Shown here piece after piece: positions 34,966 to 46,038 of a stretch of DNA of 64,000 nucleotides. Origin of the DNA: Prionace glauca (Eukaryota > Chordata > Chondrichthyes > Carcharhiniformes > Carcharhinidae); assembly GCA_037974335.1 (NCBI GenBank), contig CM075731.1:45678206-45742205 (forward strand), read 5' to 3'. The translations under genes and the position numbers were made by a program. Position 1 is the first letter of the stretch. Every line of letters starts with the position of its first letter. Below the pieces are notes generated by a model that had not been told where the DNA came from, did no database searches, and saw nothing but the letters and a program-made list of their open reading frames with translations.

Positions 34966-35028
34966 GAATTATAAAGTAAATGTGAGGTTCATTTATTTTA
35001 AAGTATTTGGTGCTCTTTAGTTGTCATG

Positions 35029-35362
35029 TTGGCACAGTGCTTAGCACTGCTGTCTCACAGCACCAGGGACCTGGGTTCAATTCTAGCCTTGGGTGACTGT
35101 GTGGAGTTTGCATGTGCTCTCCGTGTATGCATGGGTTTTTTCCAGGTATTCCGCTTTCCTCCCACACTTCAAAGATATGCAGGTTAGGTGGATTGGCCAT
35201 GCTAAATTGCCCCTTAGTGTCCCAAGGTATGTAGATTAGGGGAATTAATGGGTAAGTATGTGAGATTACAAGAATAAGATCAGGATGGGATGCTGTGTTG
35301 GAGAGTTGGTGCAGACTTGATGGGCCAAATGACCTCTTCCTTCCCTGTAAGGATTCTATGAC
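35029..35362 (+). mobile_element. HE1-type SINE, near full length
   Basis: Head TTGGCACAGTGCTTAGCACT, box B GGGTTCAATTC, body TTTGCATGTGCTCTCCGTGT, GGTGGATTGGCCATGCTAAA, tail TGTAAGGATTCTATGACT. About 330 nt; its body and tail match those of the fragment at 46485. Confidence 0.78.
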
Positions 35363-35543
35363 TAATCTGCATTAAACATTAACCGAAGCAGAAAATGTCC
35401 ATGTTGGTTATTTTTCCATGATTATTTATCGGACATTTTACTGAAAATCGGTTGAGAATTTTTAGTATCAGGGAGTCACTTTGCAGAACTTGGGTTTTAG
35501 GAGCAAGTAATTTGTAAATCATGTTGTGTGTTTATTTTCATAG

Positions 35544-35822
35544 AACCTCCCACATTTACGAAGAAGTTTGAACCAGTTGAGGTAGTAAAATCAACTGATG
35601 TTACTCTTGAATGTGAGGTGGCTGGTTCAGGTCCCTTTGAAGTTCTGTGGTGTAAGGATAATAAACACATTCGACGCAGTAAAAAATACAAAATGATCTC
35701 TGATGCTTCTTTAGTCAGTCTTTGCATTCTAACGTCTGATAGCTCAGATGTTGGTGAATACACATGTACGGTAAAAAATGATGTTGGGAGTTGCTCCTGC
35801 AGTTCTGCAGTCAGTTTGAAAG
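35544..35822 (+). CDS. ttn: Ig exon B, super-repeat 5
   Basis: 279 nt. EPPTFTKKFEPVEVVKSTDV, LECEVAGSGPFEVLWCKDNK, YTCTVKNDVGSCSC. Has WCK in place of WYK after the core Trp, unlike its partner in SR7 (WYK). Confidence 0.93.
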
Positions 35823-35998
35823 GTTAGTGGCAATCCAGTTCTCCTTAGTAATTTATGTAGATGTAGTGTGGTATCTGCATGTTGTAATTTTCCTGTACCC
35901 CATTACTGAATGGCTTGAAACATAAAACATTTAATAATTAAACATTCATTGATTACGTATAAGTTATAACAGGTCATATTCTCTTTACTTTGAACCAG

Positions 35999-36277
35999 AG
36001 AGACCAACCTTCGTGCAAACATTAGAAAATGCAACAGTATTTTCTGGAAATCCTGCTTTATTTCAATGTCTTGTAAAGGGCTCAGTTCCAATAACTACAA
36101 GCTGGAAAAAAGATGGCAAACATGTTAAAGAAGCTGATAATGTAAAAATGTCCTTTGAAAACAATGTTGCCACATTGCAGATTATTAAAGTTGAAGAAAA
36201 AGACAGTGGAAGTTATATGTGTCAGGCAAAGAATGACGCAGGAACTGCAAAATGCATTGCTGCATTGGCCGTAATGG
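35999..36277 (+). CDS. ttn: Ig exon C, super-repeat 5
   Basis: 279 nt. Opens ERPTFVQTLENATVFSGNPA rather than EPP, FQCLVKGSVPITTSWKKDGK, YMCQAKNDAGTAKC. Partner of C of SR7. Confidence 0.93.
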
Positions 36278-37344
36278 GTTAGTAGCAAGTAATAAACACC
36301 GGTGTTGTTCACAAGCTGTTGATCTCAGTTTCATGACATTTAATTTTCTTCATAAAATTATTTTTAGATTTATACATTAATTTTGTGACCATCCAAGTTA
36401 CCAATGTTATAACTGGCACTGGGAACATTTTCCACGTGGAGCAGTTATTATTAGAAACAAACACTCAAATATGGCACCATTAAATACGAGATATGGTTCC
36501 TCAACCATGCCCCCTTAACATATCTCTGATAAACTCTTGGAAGAGTTCTTCCACTTCATCCATGTGACTTTTGTCCATTAACCTCATCATCAATGTTGTG
36601 GCATCTCTAAATGAGATAAGAACATAAGAAATAGGAGCAGGAGTAGGCCATCTAGCCCTTCGAGCCTGCCCCGCCATTCAATAAGATCATGGCTGATCTG
36701 TCGTGGCTCAGCTCCACCTTCCCGCCCTCTCCCCATAACCCTTAATCCCTTCTCTTATCAAAAACCCATCAACCCGTTTCTTAAAAATATTTAGCGAGGC
36801 AGCCTCCACCACTTCAACGGGCAGAGAATTCCAGAGATTCACCACCCTTTGAGTGAAGAAGTTCCTCCTCAACTCTGTTCTAAACTGCCTCCCCTTTATC
36901 TTGAGGCTGTGCCCCCTAGTCCTACTGTCTTTTTTGAGCGGGAAGAGTCTCTCCACCTCTATCCTATCCGTCCCATTCATCATCTTATACGTCTCAATGA
37001 GATCTCCCCTCATTCTTCTAAACTCTAACGAGTACAAGCCTAGTTTATTCAGCCTCTCCTCATAGCTCAATCCCCTCAACTTGTTGACTTAATCCCCAGA
37101 TGGGGACAGTTTTGCCATATGAGCACAAACCATTGTGAGCTCTATGGAGACCATGCAAAGGTATTTCACATGAAACACATACAGAAAGATTGACTGACAT
37201 TGCAGAATTTTTACCAGATCGACCCTAATTTTGCGTCACCAAACCCATTGTACAGGCATCTCTCACCAAAATGTTTTAAAGTAGCAATCTTTGCACCAAT
37301 AATGTACAGTTCCCCTGATGCAAATAATCTAACTCTTCCTGCAG
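36278..37344 (+). other. Intron C-D of super-repeat 5 with LINE insert
   Basis: 1,067 nt against 529 nt in the duplicated copy (44257-44785). The excess matches the LINE tail at 36614-37082. The flanks align (TTCCACTTCATCC, and the block before the D acceptor GTACAGTTCCCCTGATG). Confidence 0.7.
36614..37082 (-). mobile_element. CR1-clade LINE 3' end (minus)
   Basis: The reverse strand encodes the C-terminal 123 residues of a CR1-type ORF2 (MRGLSYEERLNKLGLYSLEF, FFTQRVVNLWNSLPVE) without stops and ends in a TTATGTTCTTAT tail at 36614. Nearly identical to the LINE at 59083-60251, so both are young. Strongly 5'-truncated. Confidence 0.85.
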
Positions 37345-37623
37345 AACCTGCGAATATCATAGAAAAAACAGAGCAACTCACTGTGTCTTCAGGAAACCCA
37401 GCCATTTTGGAATGTACTGTAGCTGGTACACCAGAGTTAAGTGTTGCGTGGTTCAAAAATGGAAAGCAACTGGAAACAAATAAAAAATATAAAATGAGTT
37501 TTGTGGATAAGGTGGCCAGTCTAAAAATTCTGTCTGGTGAAATGGATGACAGTGCTGACTATACTTTTAAAGTTCAGAATGAGTTTGGAGCCGACAGCTG
37601 CGATATTTCTTTGACAGTACTAG
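37345..37623 (+). CDS. ttn: Ig exon D, super-repeat 5
   Basis: 279 nt. EPANIIEKTEQLTVSSGNPA, LECTVAGTPELSVAWFKNGK, YTFKVQNEFGADSC. Strand F Cys is Phe. Partner of D of SR7. Confidence 0.93.
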
Positions 37624-37756
37624 GTCAGTGATTAATTTGTATTGAAAGCTTTGATTTCATGAAGCAATTATTTTAAAACCAAATCTTATCACCAAGTTTG
37701 AAACAATTGACTTTTTAAAATCATTTTGTTCTTTTTCTTTCCTTTGTACTGGACAG

Positions 37757-38044
37757 AACAAGTAATTGCTCCATTGTTTACAAGGAAATTAAAGGAAATG
37801 AGTAGTATTTTAGGATCTTTTGTACGAATGGAATGCAAAGTTTCTGGTTCTATTCCCATGGACGTTACTTGGTATAAAGAGGGCAACAAAATATCGGCTA
37901 GTAACAAATACAAGATGTTATTTCAAGACAATATGCTGTCTTTAGAGGTCAATGAGTTAGACATTTCAGATGGTGGATATTATACTTGCAAAGTGGCAAA
38001 TTCAGCAGGAAAGGATGAATGCAGTGCTGTCTTAAGTATAAAAG
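37757..38044 (+). CDS. ttn: Ig exon E, super-repeat 5
   Basis: 288 nt. EQVIAPLFTRKLKEMSSILG, MECKVSGSIPMDVTWYKEGN, YTCKVANSAGKDEC. The first residue is Glu (GAA) instead of Asp, as in its SR7 partner. Acceptor context ACTGGACAG. Confidence 0.93.
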
Positions 38045-38300
38045 GTTTGAAAAATTGCTTTGTCACATTTCCTTCTTATTGATCGTCTAAGAAATGTTTC
38101 TTTCTTTATCAAAATAGCCAAAATAGCCAATTGATTATTCTTCAATATTGAAGTAACTAAATAAACCTATCAAATTTCATTTTGCTAAGTTCTTAAATAT
38201 TAGCATGTACTATTCATAAAATTGTCTTCAACCTGATTATTTCTAGTAGTTTCCATATACGTGAGTTAATTAAATGTTTTCTTTCTTGTGTGAATTTTAG

Positions 38301-38579
38301 AGCCCCCAAGCTTTACAGAAAAAATAACATCGCAAGATGTTGTACTTGGTTCTACAGTACAGTTTAGAACTGTTGTGAAAGGAAGCACACCATTATCTAC
38401 AAAATGGCTTAAAGGGGACAGGGAACTGATGCATGGTGTGGCATATTCTATTTGGAATGAAGGCTCAACATATTTGTTGGAGTTGGTTTCAGCTAAAATA
38501 TCTGACGCAGGTGTTTACACCTGCCAAGTCAGCAACGATATTGATACAGTTGCCTGCTCCGCAGAATTGTTTGTGAAAG
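38301..38579 (+). CDS. ttn: Ig exon F, super-repeat 5
   Basis: 279 nt. EPPSFTEKITSQDVVLGSTV, strand B QFRTVVKGS, TKWLKGDR, YTCQVSNDIDTVAC. Almost the same DNA as F of SR7, except that the conserved turn NDAGT is NDIDT here. Confidence 0.93.
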
Positions 38580-39172
38580 GTGTGCATTTTTTATTGAAAT
38601 ACTGTTTTGTACTATACTGCTTTCTCTTTTTAGCTCTTTTAATAGCTTAGAACTATCGATTTATTTTCTTGATATTAGATCAGCTCTCATGGTAGGTCTT
38701 TACACTGCCAACCATGGAGAGGGAGAAGTGACAATCACCCAGCATCAGTAAATTTGGGCTGATACTCAGACTTGATATTCCTCATTTGGAATCTCTGCAT
38801 TAATGGTTTGATGAAGCATCATATAATTTGTTCTGAGTTTAAGGAAGAACAGGCAAAACAAAAGTCATACATCAAATTGATTTGCATCTTAAAATGACAG
38901 CGATGGACAAGTTTTGGAAGGTTTAAAGTCTAGAATGCCCCACCCTCCCAAAATGAAGAATAAGCATTATGGTGGAGGCACTAGTGAGAATAACTGATAG
39001 AATAAAGGAAATTTGTTCACAGTTGTAAAGGAGAATTAAAGTATAATAATTTATTTATAAATTGTAAATGTGCATTTTAAATGTATTCTCACTAATTACT
39101 TATACCTAAATGTTAGTTGGAGCTACTTTTGATTATTCTTTAAATTTACTGTGACATTTATTTGGCTTCCAG
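38580..39172 (+). other. Intron F-A of super-repeat 5/6
   Basis: 593 nt. Aligns with much of 46039-46900 (for example ATTTGGAATCTCT and GATGAAGCATCAT blocks) but lacks the SINE found there. No other feature seen. Confidence 0.6.
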
Positions 39173-39454
39173 AACCACCTAGCTTCATCAAAAAACTAAA
39201 CACTTCAGCAATATTAAAGAAAGGAGTCACAGCACATTTTGAGTGCATTATAACTGGCACACCTGAAATCAAAGTCACTTGGTACAAACAAGGCCAGGAA
39301 ATTATAGCCAGTAAGAAATGTATGATGTCATTTGATGGTTCTGTGGCAGTTCTTGAAATTTTTGATGTTATGGTGGATGACAGTACATGCTACATATGTG
39401 AAGCAAGAAATGAAGCTGGTAGTATCAGCTGCAGCTCTGAGGTTGAAGTTAAAG
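39173..39454 (+). CDS. ttn: Ig exon A, super-repeat 6
   Basis: 282 nt. EPPSFIKKLNTSAILKKGVT, FECIITGTPEIKVTWYKQGQ, then DSTCYICEARNEAG. The usual DSG-x-Y-x-C turn is DSTCYIC, giving an extra Cys two residues before the core one. Shared only with A of SR8. Confidence 0.93.
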
Positions 39455-39574
39455 GTCTGTACTAATGCTTCCTTGATTCGATAACAAAATATATACTGCA
39501 GTTTCTTGAGCAAGGTTTCTATTAGTTTCTGCACTTCAGTTGATCTGAATTTCTTCATTGTGATTACTTTATAG

Positions 39575-39853
39575 AACCTCCCAGTTTTAGAAGGAAACTT
39601 CAGAATGCTGAGATAGTTAAAACCAGTGATATCACCCTTGATTGTGAGGTGGTTGGAACAGGTCCTTTTGAAGTTCTGTGGTATAAGGACAATAAACAAA
39701 TTCGTCGCAGCAAAAAATACAAAATGATCTCTGACAATTGTTTAGCCAGTCTCTGCATTCTAACATCCGATACCTCTGATATAGGCGAATACACATGTAC
39801 AGTAAAAAATGATGTGGGGAGTTGTTCCTGCAGTTCCATAATCAGCCTGAAAG
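39575..39853 (+). CDS. ttn: Ig exon B, super-repeat 6 (apparent hybrid)
   Basis: 279 nt. EPPSFRRKLQNAEIVKTSDI, LDCEVVGTGPFEVLWYKDNK, YTCTVKNDVGSCSC. The 5' part (RRKLQ) and upstream intron resemble B of SR8; the 3' part (ISDNCLASLCILTSD onward) resembles B of SR4/SR5. It lies at the junction of the tandem duplication. Confidence 0.92.
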
Positions 39854-40045
39854 GTTAGTCGTAGCATGTTGTCAGAAAATAATTTTTTCCACTGTTAGTA
39901 GTGCTATTTTAGTTGTCTTGTTCTCCATTGGAAAAGTAATCGCTAAGATCTTTGTAGAAGCATTCTACCTTTATATGTTGAAGCATTGTTAGAAAAAAAA
40001 ATGAAAGACTGAAATATATTCACATTGCCATTTGCTTTGAACCAG

Positions 40046-40324
40046 AACCCCCAGGATTTATAAAGACGATTGAAAATGTCACAACATTGTCAGGGAATTC
40101 TATTGCGTTCCAATGTCTAGTAAGAGGCTCAACACCTATTCATGTAACTTGGAAGAAAGACAATGTTGGTGTCAAAGAAGATGGCAATATTAAGCTGTCT
40201 TTTGAAAATAGTCTTGCTGCTCTTCAGATAAATACTGTTGGAGAAAACCATGCTGGGAATTATACATGTCATATTAAAAATGATGCAGGAACTGAGAGGT
40301 GTTTTGCCACCTTGTTAGTAGCAG
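40046..40324 (+). CDS. ttn: Ig exon C, super-repeat 6
   Basis: 279 nt. EPPGFIKTIENVTTLSGNSI, FQCLVRGSTPIHVTWKKDNV, YTCHIKNDAGTERC. Partner of C of SR4, with a shared upstream block (AAATATATTCA...TTTGCTTTGAAC). Confidence 0.93.
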
Positions 40325-40458
40325 GTCAGTGCCACATTAGTTGTATGGTACTTCCCATTTCAAACTTTTTACCAATTGCAAATAAATTCAGATTCCTTGT
40401 CATGCATCATAGAGCTCATAGCAGTAATATATTGAAGAGATCTTTTTCTCCTTCATAG

Positions 40459-40737
40459 AACCAGCCAAAATCACAGAACAAGCGCAGTCAATCAGTGTGA
40501 CTGCAGGGAATCCAGCAAGCTTGGAATGTACTGTGGCTGGTACACCAGAACTAAAAGTTAAATGCTTTAAGGATGGTAATGAAATGGCACCTAGCAAAAA
40601 ACACAAATTCAGCTTCGAGAATAACGTGGTCAGCTTAAAATTTCCTTCCGTTTCTGATGATGATACTGCTGAATATACTTTTGAGGTCAAGAATGAGTTT
40701 GGCACCAGCACCTGTAAAGCTTCAGTGTCTGTGTTAG
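40459..40737 (+). CDS. ttn: Ig exon D, super-repeat 6 (core Trp changed to Cys)
   Basis: 279 nt. EPAKITEQAQSISVTAGNPA, LECTVAGTPELKVKCFKDGN, YTFEVKNEFGTSTC. Same W-to-C and C-to-F changes as D of SR4; the two exons differ at only a few bases. Confidence 0.93.
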
Positions 40738-41084
40738 GTTTGTGTTTGATTTACATTTAAAATTTGATTAATTTAAATATCCAGCACAATTTAAAAGCTT
40801 TGCTTTCAAATAAGTTGACCATAAACATATATAATGGATTCCATAGTATATTTTTTCTTATTGAGACCCAGTAATGATAAGAATATCCAAATCAACTAAT
40901 TTTAAAAGCATCTTGTTTGTTTTCAATGGACTTTGAAGTATATGTCCTTGTAAAGCTGAAAATTAAACTGTTGAAATCATCCCTACTTATTAAAAACAAT
41001 CACGGTTGATTTGATTGATGTAAAGCTTTCGGAAATATTTATTCTAAATTGACTGCTTTGCTTTTGTTACCTTATCTTGAACAG
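40738..41084 (+). other. Intron D-E of super-repeat 6
   Basis: 347 nt, AT-rich, no recognised element. It aligns with the SR4 D-E intron near its 3' end (TTGTTACCTTATCTTGAACAG against CACTTTATCTTGGACAG). Confidence 0.5.
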
Positions 41085-41372
41085 ATCAAATTATTCCCCC
41101 ATTGTTTACAAGAAAATTACGGGATTTGGATGCTGTTTTAGGATCTTTCATTATTAAAGAATGCAAACTTGCTGGATCTCTTCCAATGAGCTTTACATGG
41201 TATAAGGATTTCAAAGTAATAACATCTGGTGAAAAATACCAAGTATTATGTCAAGATAGCGCAACAACACTGCAAGTTAATGATCTAGAGTTTTCTGATC
41301 ACGGCACTTACATTTGCAAAGCGACAAATTCAGTGGGGAGCGATGAATGTAGTGGAGTCTTAAACATAACAG
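41085..41372 (+). CDS. ttn: Ig exon E, super-repeat 6
   Basis: 288 nt. DQIIPPLFTRKLRDLDAVLG, KECKLAGSLPMSFTWYKDFK, YICKATNSVGSDEC. Partner of E of SR4. Acceptor context TTGAACAG, a one-base variant of the class pattern. Confidence 0.93.
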
Positions 41373-41517
41373 GTTTGAAAGATGAATGTGCTTTACAATT
41401 CCTATTCTAGCTTTTGTATTTACCTTCACTTGTTCAGTTTCTGATTTTTCGTCAGTGCCCTGAAAATGTAAACTAAGTACTAAAGGGATTCCATTTTACT
41501 TTCCACCTGAATTTTAG

Positions 41518-41796
41518 AACCACCAAGTTTTACGGAAAAGCCTGTAGCCCAGCAAACTCTACCTGGTTCCACAGTGCAGTTTAGAAGCGTTGTGAAAGGA
41601 ACTGCTCCACTTTCTATAAAGTGGCTGAAAGATGGCAGGGAGCTGATGTCTGGAGCTGACTGTTTCATTTTAAATGAAGGTTCAACAAGTTTACTCGAGT
41701 TGCTTTCAGCTAAAGCGTCTGATTTGGGTGACTATACTTGTGAAATCAGCAACAAAGTTGGCAGTGCCACTTGTACAGCAAGTCTGTTTGTCAAAG
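41518..41796 (+). CDS. ttn: Ig exon F, super-repeat 6
   Basis: 279 nt. EPPSFTEKPVAQQTLPGSTV, QFRSVVKGT, IKWLKDGR, YTCEISNKVGSATC. Partner of F of SR4. Confidence 0.93.
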
Positions 41797-42060
41797 GTGT
41801 GTATTTTAGGTTCATTTGTTAAACCATTGTGGAACACTTAAAAGTTCTGATTTCACCCGGTTTGAAAATTTTGCATGTCTGCAGTTATTTTTCTTTGGTT
41901 TGTTATGTGCCTTTCTCTTGTTTGTTACTTTCAATGTTACTATTGTTTGTGTGTCGTTTTTCTTTATTTCTTCATGTTCATAGGCGTTGATTTTATGTTG
42001 TCCCTACTTGTTGCTGCATTTTTACTGTTGTAATGAAGTTTACTACGTTCTCTTCTCTAG

Positions 42061-42342
42061 AACCTCCATATTTCATTAAGAAGTTAGATTCTGCAGCAAT
42101 ATTTAAAAGAGGAGAGAAAGCAAGTTTTGAGTGCAAAGTTACTGGCACGCCTGAAATCAAAGTCTCTTGGTTCAGGAACCACCGTGAGATTAGTGCCAAT
42201 GAAAAATACAGAATGTCATTTATTGATTCTGTGGCAGTCTTTGAGATTGTCAATGTAAACCTGGATGACAGTGGGAATTATTCTTGTAAAGCACAAAATG
42301 AAGCTGGCAGTGAATCTTGCGAGATTAAAGTTGCAGTGAAAG
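42061..42342 (+). CDS. ttn: Ig exon A, super-repeat 7
   Basis: 282 nt. EPPYFIKKLDSAAIFKRGEK, FECKVTGTPEIKVSWFRNHR, YSCKAQNEAGSESC. Partner of A of SR5. The 264-nt intron before it is the short form without inserts. Confidence 0.93.
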
Positions 42343-43546
42343 GTTTGTAAAAAATTCTGGTTACATTTCTGTCAGAAGTAAATTAGTCTTTCTGAAAATG
42401 TTGCAAGTTCCTTTTGTGCACATTTGGAATAGTTGCGAATCTTGAATTTTTAGCAGCCTAGTTTTATTGCTTCATTTCAATTGTGGAATAGAAATTAATT
42501 CTGTGCGGGAATCTGGCAGATGTAAACAATGGCAGTGTTTCTTCGCTGAGGGCCCAGGGAGACTTTTGCCAGAATTCACCTACCACGGATTCGGAGCGGG
42601 TGAGAGGTGGATAACAGAAATGTCCGTTGACCTCAGGTGGAATTTCCAGTCTGACTCGAGTGAGGCCATAAAATTGTTCCCCTTAACTTTTGGATCTGAT
42701 TTGATTGTGGCCATTTGATTGTTTGGAGCAGTAAGCGACAATTGGCTTCCTGTGACAAGGCATTAGGTGGGGGAAGATAGACACTGTGGAGCAATGGTTG
42801 TGAGGTGTGTTACATCTGGCTTCTGACACTGGGAAATGCCAAATAGCATCAGCAAGATAAACCTAGGAGGAAGACTCTGTGAGATTCTCAGACTCCCTGA
42901 GAGATTCTCTGCTGAAGGGCGAATCCAAGAGCAAAGACTACAGATTTTCTTTCTGAGGCCACAAGATGTTTCTATTATGGAATCGCTTTTGGTTTATCTC
43001 GAAAATGCTGCTATTTTCCTGACAACTTAACCTAGAGAATGGCCATTGGAGGCATTCCGTATCATCCTCAAAAAAAAAATTCCCATTTGGGTCCCATGCA
43101 TATAATTGAATTCCAATTTGTGTTTATCGGTCAGATTTCAGCTACAGTCCAATACACATTTTTCTCCACCCAAGGGATTGGTGTTAAAAATGGGGAACTG
43201 GCAAGAGCAAACCTGGAAATGAAGATGTTCGATTTTAACTGCTCCCTTCTTTCCTGTTGATGGGGCACAGGGAAAAGTCTCTGTAATCGCATCTGGGAAA
43301 ATTTGTAAACATTGAGGATTAATAACATCATTGAAGATTGTCCAATTGGATAAAACAACAAGCGTAAAAGCGTATTTGAATAATTCAGTGATAGCTGAAA
43401 GAGAAACTAGCCGGATGTTGGTTTGTCTCGTGCATTAGCCATTGCTCTTTAAAAATGAATCTCAATTCTTTATGTCATTTATAATTTTGGAAGTCAACTT
43501 GCTAAACCTGAAATATATAAATCATGTTATCGTCTTTACTCTTTAG
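42343..43546 (+). other. Intron A-B of super-repeat 7
   Basis: 1.2 kb. The first 130 nt and the last 100 nt align with the SR5 intron. About 42500-43400 is GC-richer DNA that includes a phrase (GTGGAATTTCCAGTCTGACT) resembling DNA in other introns; possibly a dispersed repeat. No SINE here, unlike the SR5 copy. Confidence 0.45.
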
Positions 43547-43825
43547 AACCTCCCACATTTGTGAAGAAGCTTGAACCACTTGAGGTAGTAAAATCCACTG
43601 ATTTCACTCTTGAATGTGAGGTGGCCGGTTCAAGTCCCTTTGAAGTTGTGTGGTATAAAGACAATAAACAAATTCGACACAGTAAAAAATACAAAATGAT
43701 TACTGATATTTCTTTAGTCAGTCTTTGCATTCTAACGTCTGACAGCTCAGACGTTGGTGAATACAAGTGTACGGTAAAAAATGATGTTGGGAGTTGCTCC
43801 TGCAGTTCTACAGTCAGTTTGAAAG
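43547..43825 (+). CDS. ttn: Ig exon B, super-repeat 7
   Basis: 279 nt. EPPTFVKKLEPLEVVKSTDF, LECEVAGSSPFEVVWYKDNK, YKCTVKNDVGSCSC. Partner of B of SR5. Confidence 0.93.
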
Positions 43826-43977
43826 GTTAGTGGCAATCCAGTTCCCCTCAGTAATTTTAACTGGATATTTGTTATTATGTTCTTAAGAAGCATTATTGAA
43901 TACCTTGAAATAATTTTTAATCATTGGCTGTGTAATTATAAAATGTAACAGGTTATATTCTCTTTATATTGAACCAG

Positions 43978-44256
43978 AGAGACCAACCTTCATACAAACA
44001 ATAGAAAATGCAACAGTATTTTCTGGAAATCCTGCTGTATTTCAATGTCTTGTAAAGGGCTCAGTTCCAATAACTACAAGCTGGAAAAAAGATGGCAAAC
44101 ATGTCACGGAAGATGATAATGTAAAAATGTCCTTTGAAAACAATGTTGCCACATTGCAGATTATTCAAGTTGAAGAAAAAGATGGTGGATATTATATATG
44201 TCAGGCAAAGAATGACGCAGGAACTGCAAAATGCTTTGCTACTTTGGCAGTATTGG
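43978..44256 (+). CDS. ttn: Ig exon C, super-repeat 7
   Basis: 279 nt. ERPTFIQTIENATVFSGNPA, FQCLVKGSVPITTSWKKDGK, YICQAKNDAGTAKC. Partner of C of SR5; both share the unusual ERP opening. Confidence 0.93.
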
Positions 44257-44785
44257 GTTAGTAGCAAGTCATAAGTACAAATCATTATCCAAAAGTTCTC
44301 AATTTATAATATATAGCCCTCCAAGCAAAGTTATTTTAATATCAAAATTAAAAATGACAATGAGAACATTTTCCATGCTGAGGATCCATCTTCAGGAACA
44401 ATAGTTTCCCTTGATTATTGCCAAAGGTATGACTCTGGCAAATACTTGGAAGAGTCCTTCCACTCCATCCCAGTGGCTTAATTGAATTTTCCTCATCATC
44501 TATTTTATGAGCTCTGTCAATGAGATTGTTAATATAATGCGAGAATTGAACACAAACCTATTGGGAGTTGATTTGAAGCCGCCCAAACTCATTTCATATG
44601 GATCACCTACAGTCCCCATGCAGACTGACATCCCTATTGTAGCAGCCTTTACTGGATTTAAACCCAACCCATGAGTTATCAAATCAATTCTACATGTTGC
44701 TGTGCTCATGTTAATTTCTTAACATAGAAATCCTAACAATTATTGCATAGTTCTCCTGATGGAAATGGTCTAATTTCTCCAACAG
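44257..44785 (+). other. Intron C-D of super-repeat 7 (LINE-free copy)
   Basis: 529 nt. Equivalent of 36278-37344 without the LINE. Nothing else recognised. Confidence 0.55.
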
Positions 44786-45064
44786 AATCTGCGAATATCA
44801 TAGAAAAGACTGAGTCATTTACAGTGTCTTCAGGAGACCCAGCCATTTTGGAATGTACTGTAGCTGGCACACCAGAGTTAAGTGTTTCATGGTTCAAAAA
44901 TGGAAAGCAACTGGAAGCAAATAGAAAATATAAAATGAGTTTTGTGAATAAGGTGGCCAGTCTAAAAATTCTGTCTGCTGAAATGGATGACAGTGCTGAC
45001 TATACTTTTAAAGTTCAGAATGAGTTTGGAGCCAAAAGTTGTGATATTTCTTTGACAGTATTAG
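44786..45064 (+). CDS. ttn: Ig exon D, super-repeat 7
   Basis: 279 nt. ESANIIEKTESFTVSSGDPA, LECTVAGTPELSVSWFKNGK, YTFKVQNEFGAKSC. Strand F Cys is Phe. Partner of D of SR5. Confidence 0.93.
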
Positions 45065-45201
45065 GTCAGTGATTAATTTGTATTGAAAACTTTGATTTCA
45101 TGAAGCAATTATTTTGAAAACCAAATCTTATCACAAAATTTAAAATAATGGACACGTTTTAATTGATCTTTGTGATTTTTTCCCTCCCCTGTATTGGACA
45201 G

Positions 45202-45489
45202 AACAAATAATTGCTCCATTGTTTACAAGGAAGTTAAAGGAAATGAGCAATACTTTAGGATCTTTTGTACAAATGGAATGCAAAGTTTCTGGTTCTATGC
45301 CCATGGAAGTTACTTGGTATAAAGAGGGCCGCGAAATATCAGCTAGTGACAAGTACAAGATCTTATTTCAAGACAATATGCTGTCTTTAGAAGTCAATGA
45401 ATTAGACATTTCAGATGGTGGAATTTATACTTGCAACGTGGCAAATTCAGCAGGAAAGGATGAATGCAGTGCTGTCTTAAGTGTAAAAG
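45202..45489 (+). CDS. ttn: Ig exon E, super-repeat 7
   Basis: 288 nt. EQIIAPLFTRKLKEMSNTLG, MECKVSGSMPMEVTWYKEGR, YTCNVANSAGKDEC. Partner of E of SR5. Acceptor context TATTGGACAG. Confidence 0.93.
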
Positions 45490-45759
45490 GTTTGAAAAAT
45501 TGCTTTGTCACATTTCCTTCCTATTGGTAGTCCAAGAAATGTTTATTTCCTTATCAAAGCTTTTTTCTTAAAAAAATCAGTGCAGTAGTGTTGTAACTGA
45601 ATAAACCTTTCAAACACCCCTTTCCTCATTATTTTAAGTTTATAAATTTTTGAATATGTTAGCATGTGGTATTCATAAGATTATCTTCAATCTGAGCATT
45701 TCTTTCAGTTCCCACATACATGAGTTAATTAAATGTGTTTTTTCTTGTGTGAATTTTAG

Positions 45760-46038
45760 AGCCCCCAAGCTTTACAGAAAAAATAACATCGCGAGATGTT
45801 GTACTTGGTTCTACAGTACAGTTTAGAACTGTTGTGAAAGGAAGCACACCATTATCTACAAAATGGCTTAAAGGGGACAGGGAACTGATGCATGGTGTGG
45901 CATATTCTATTTGGAATGAAGGCTCAATATATTTGTTGGAGTTGGTTTCAGCTAAAATATCTGACGCAGGTGTTTACACCTGCCAAGTCAGCAACGATGC
46001 TGGTACAGTTGCCTGCTCCGCAGAATTGTTTGTGAAAG
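45760..46038 (+). CDS. ttn: Ig exon F, super-repeat 7
   Basis: 279 nt. EPPSFTEKITSRDVVLGSTV, QFRTVVKGS, TKWLKGDR, YTCQVSNDAGTVAC. The most similar exon pair in the window is this one and F of SR5. Confidence 0.93.

Larger units (their letters stand above)
34288..35543 (+). other. Intron A-B of super-repeat 5 with two facing SINEs
   Basis: 1,256 nt. The first ~130 nt align with the A-B intron of SR7. A minus SINE fragment (34786-34965) and a plus SINE (35029-35362) follow; neither is in the SR7 copy. 34470-34780 is plain sequence. Confidence 0.6.
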
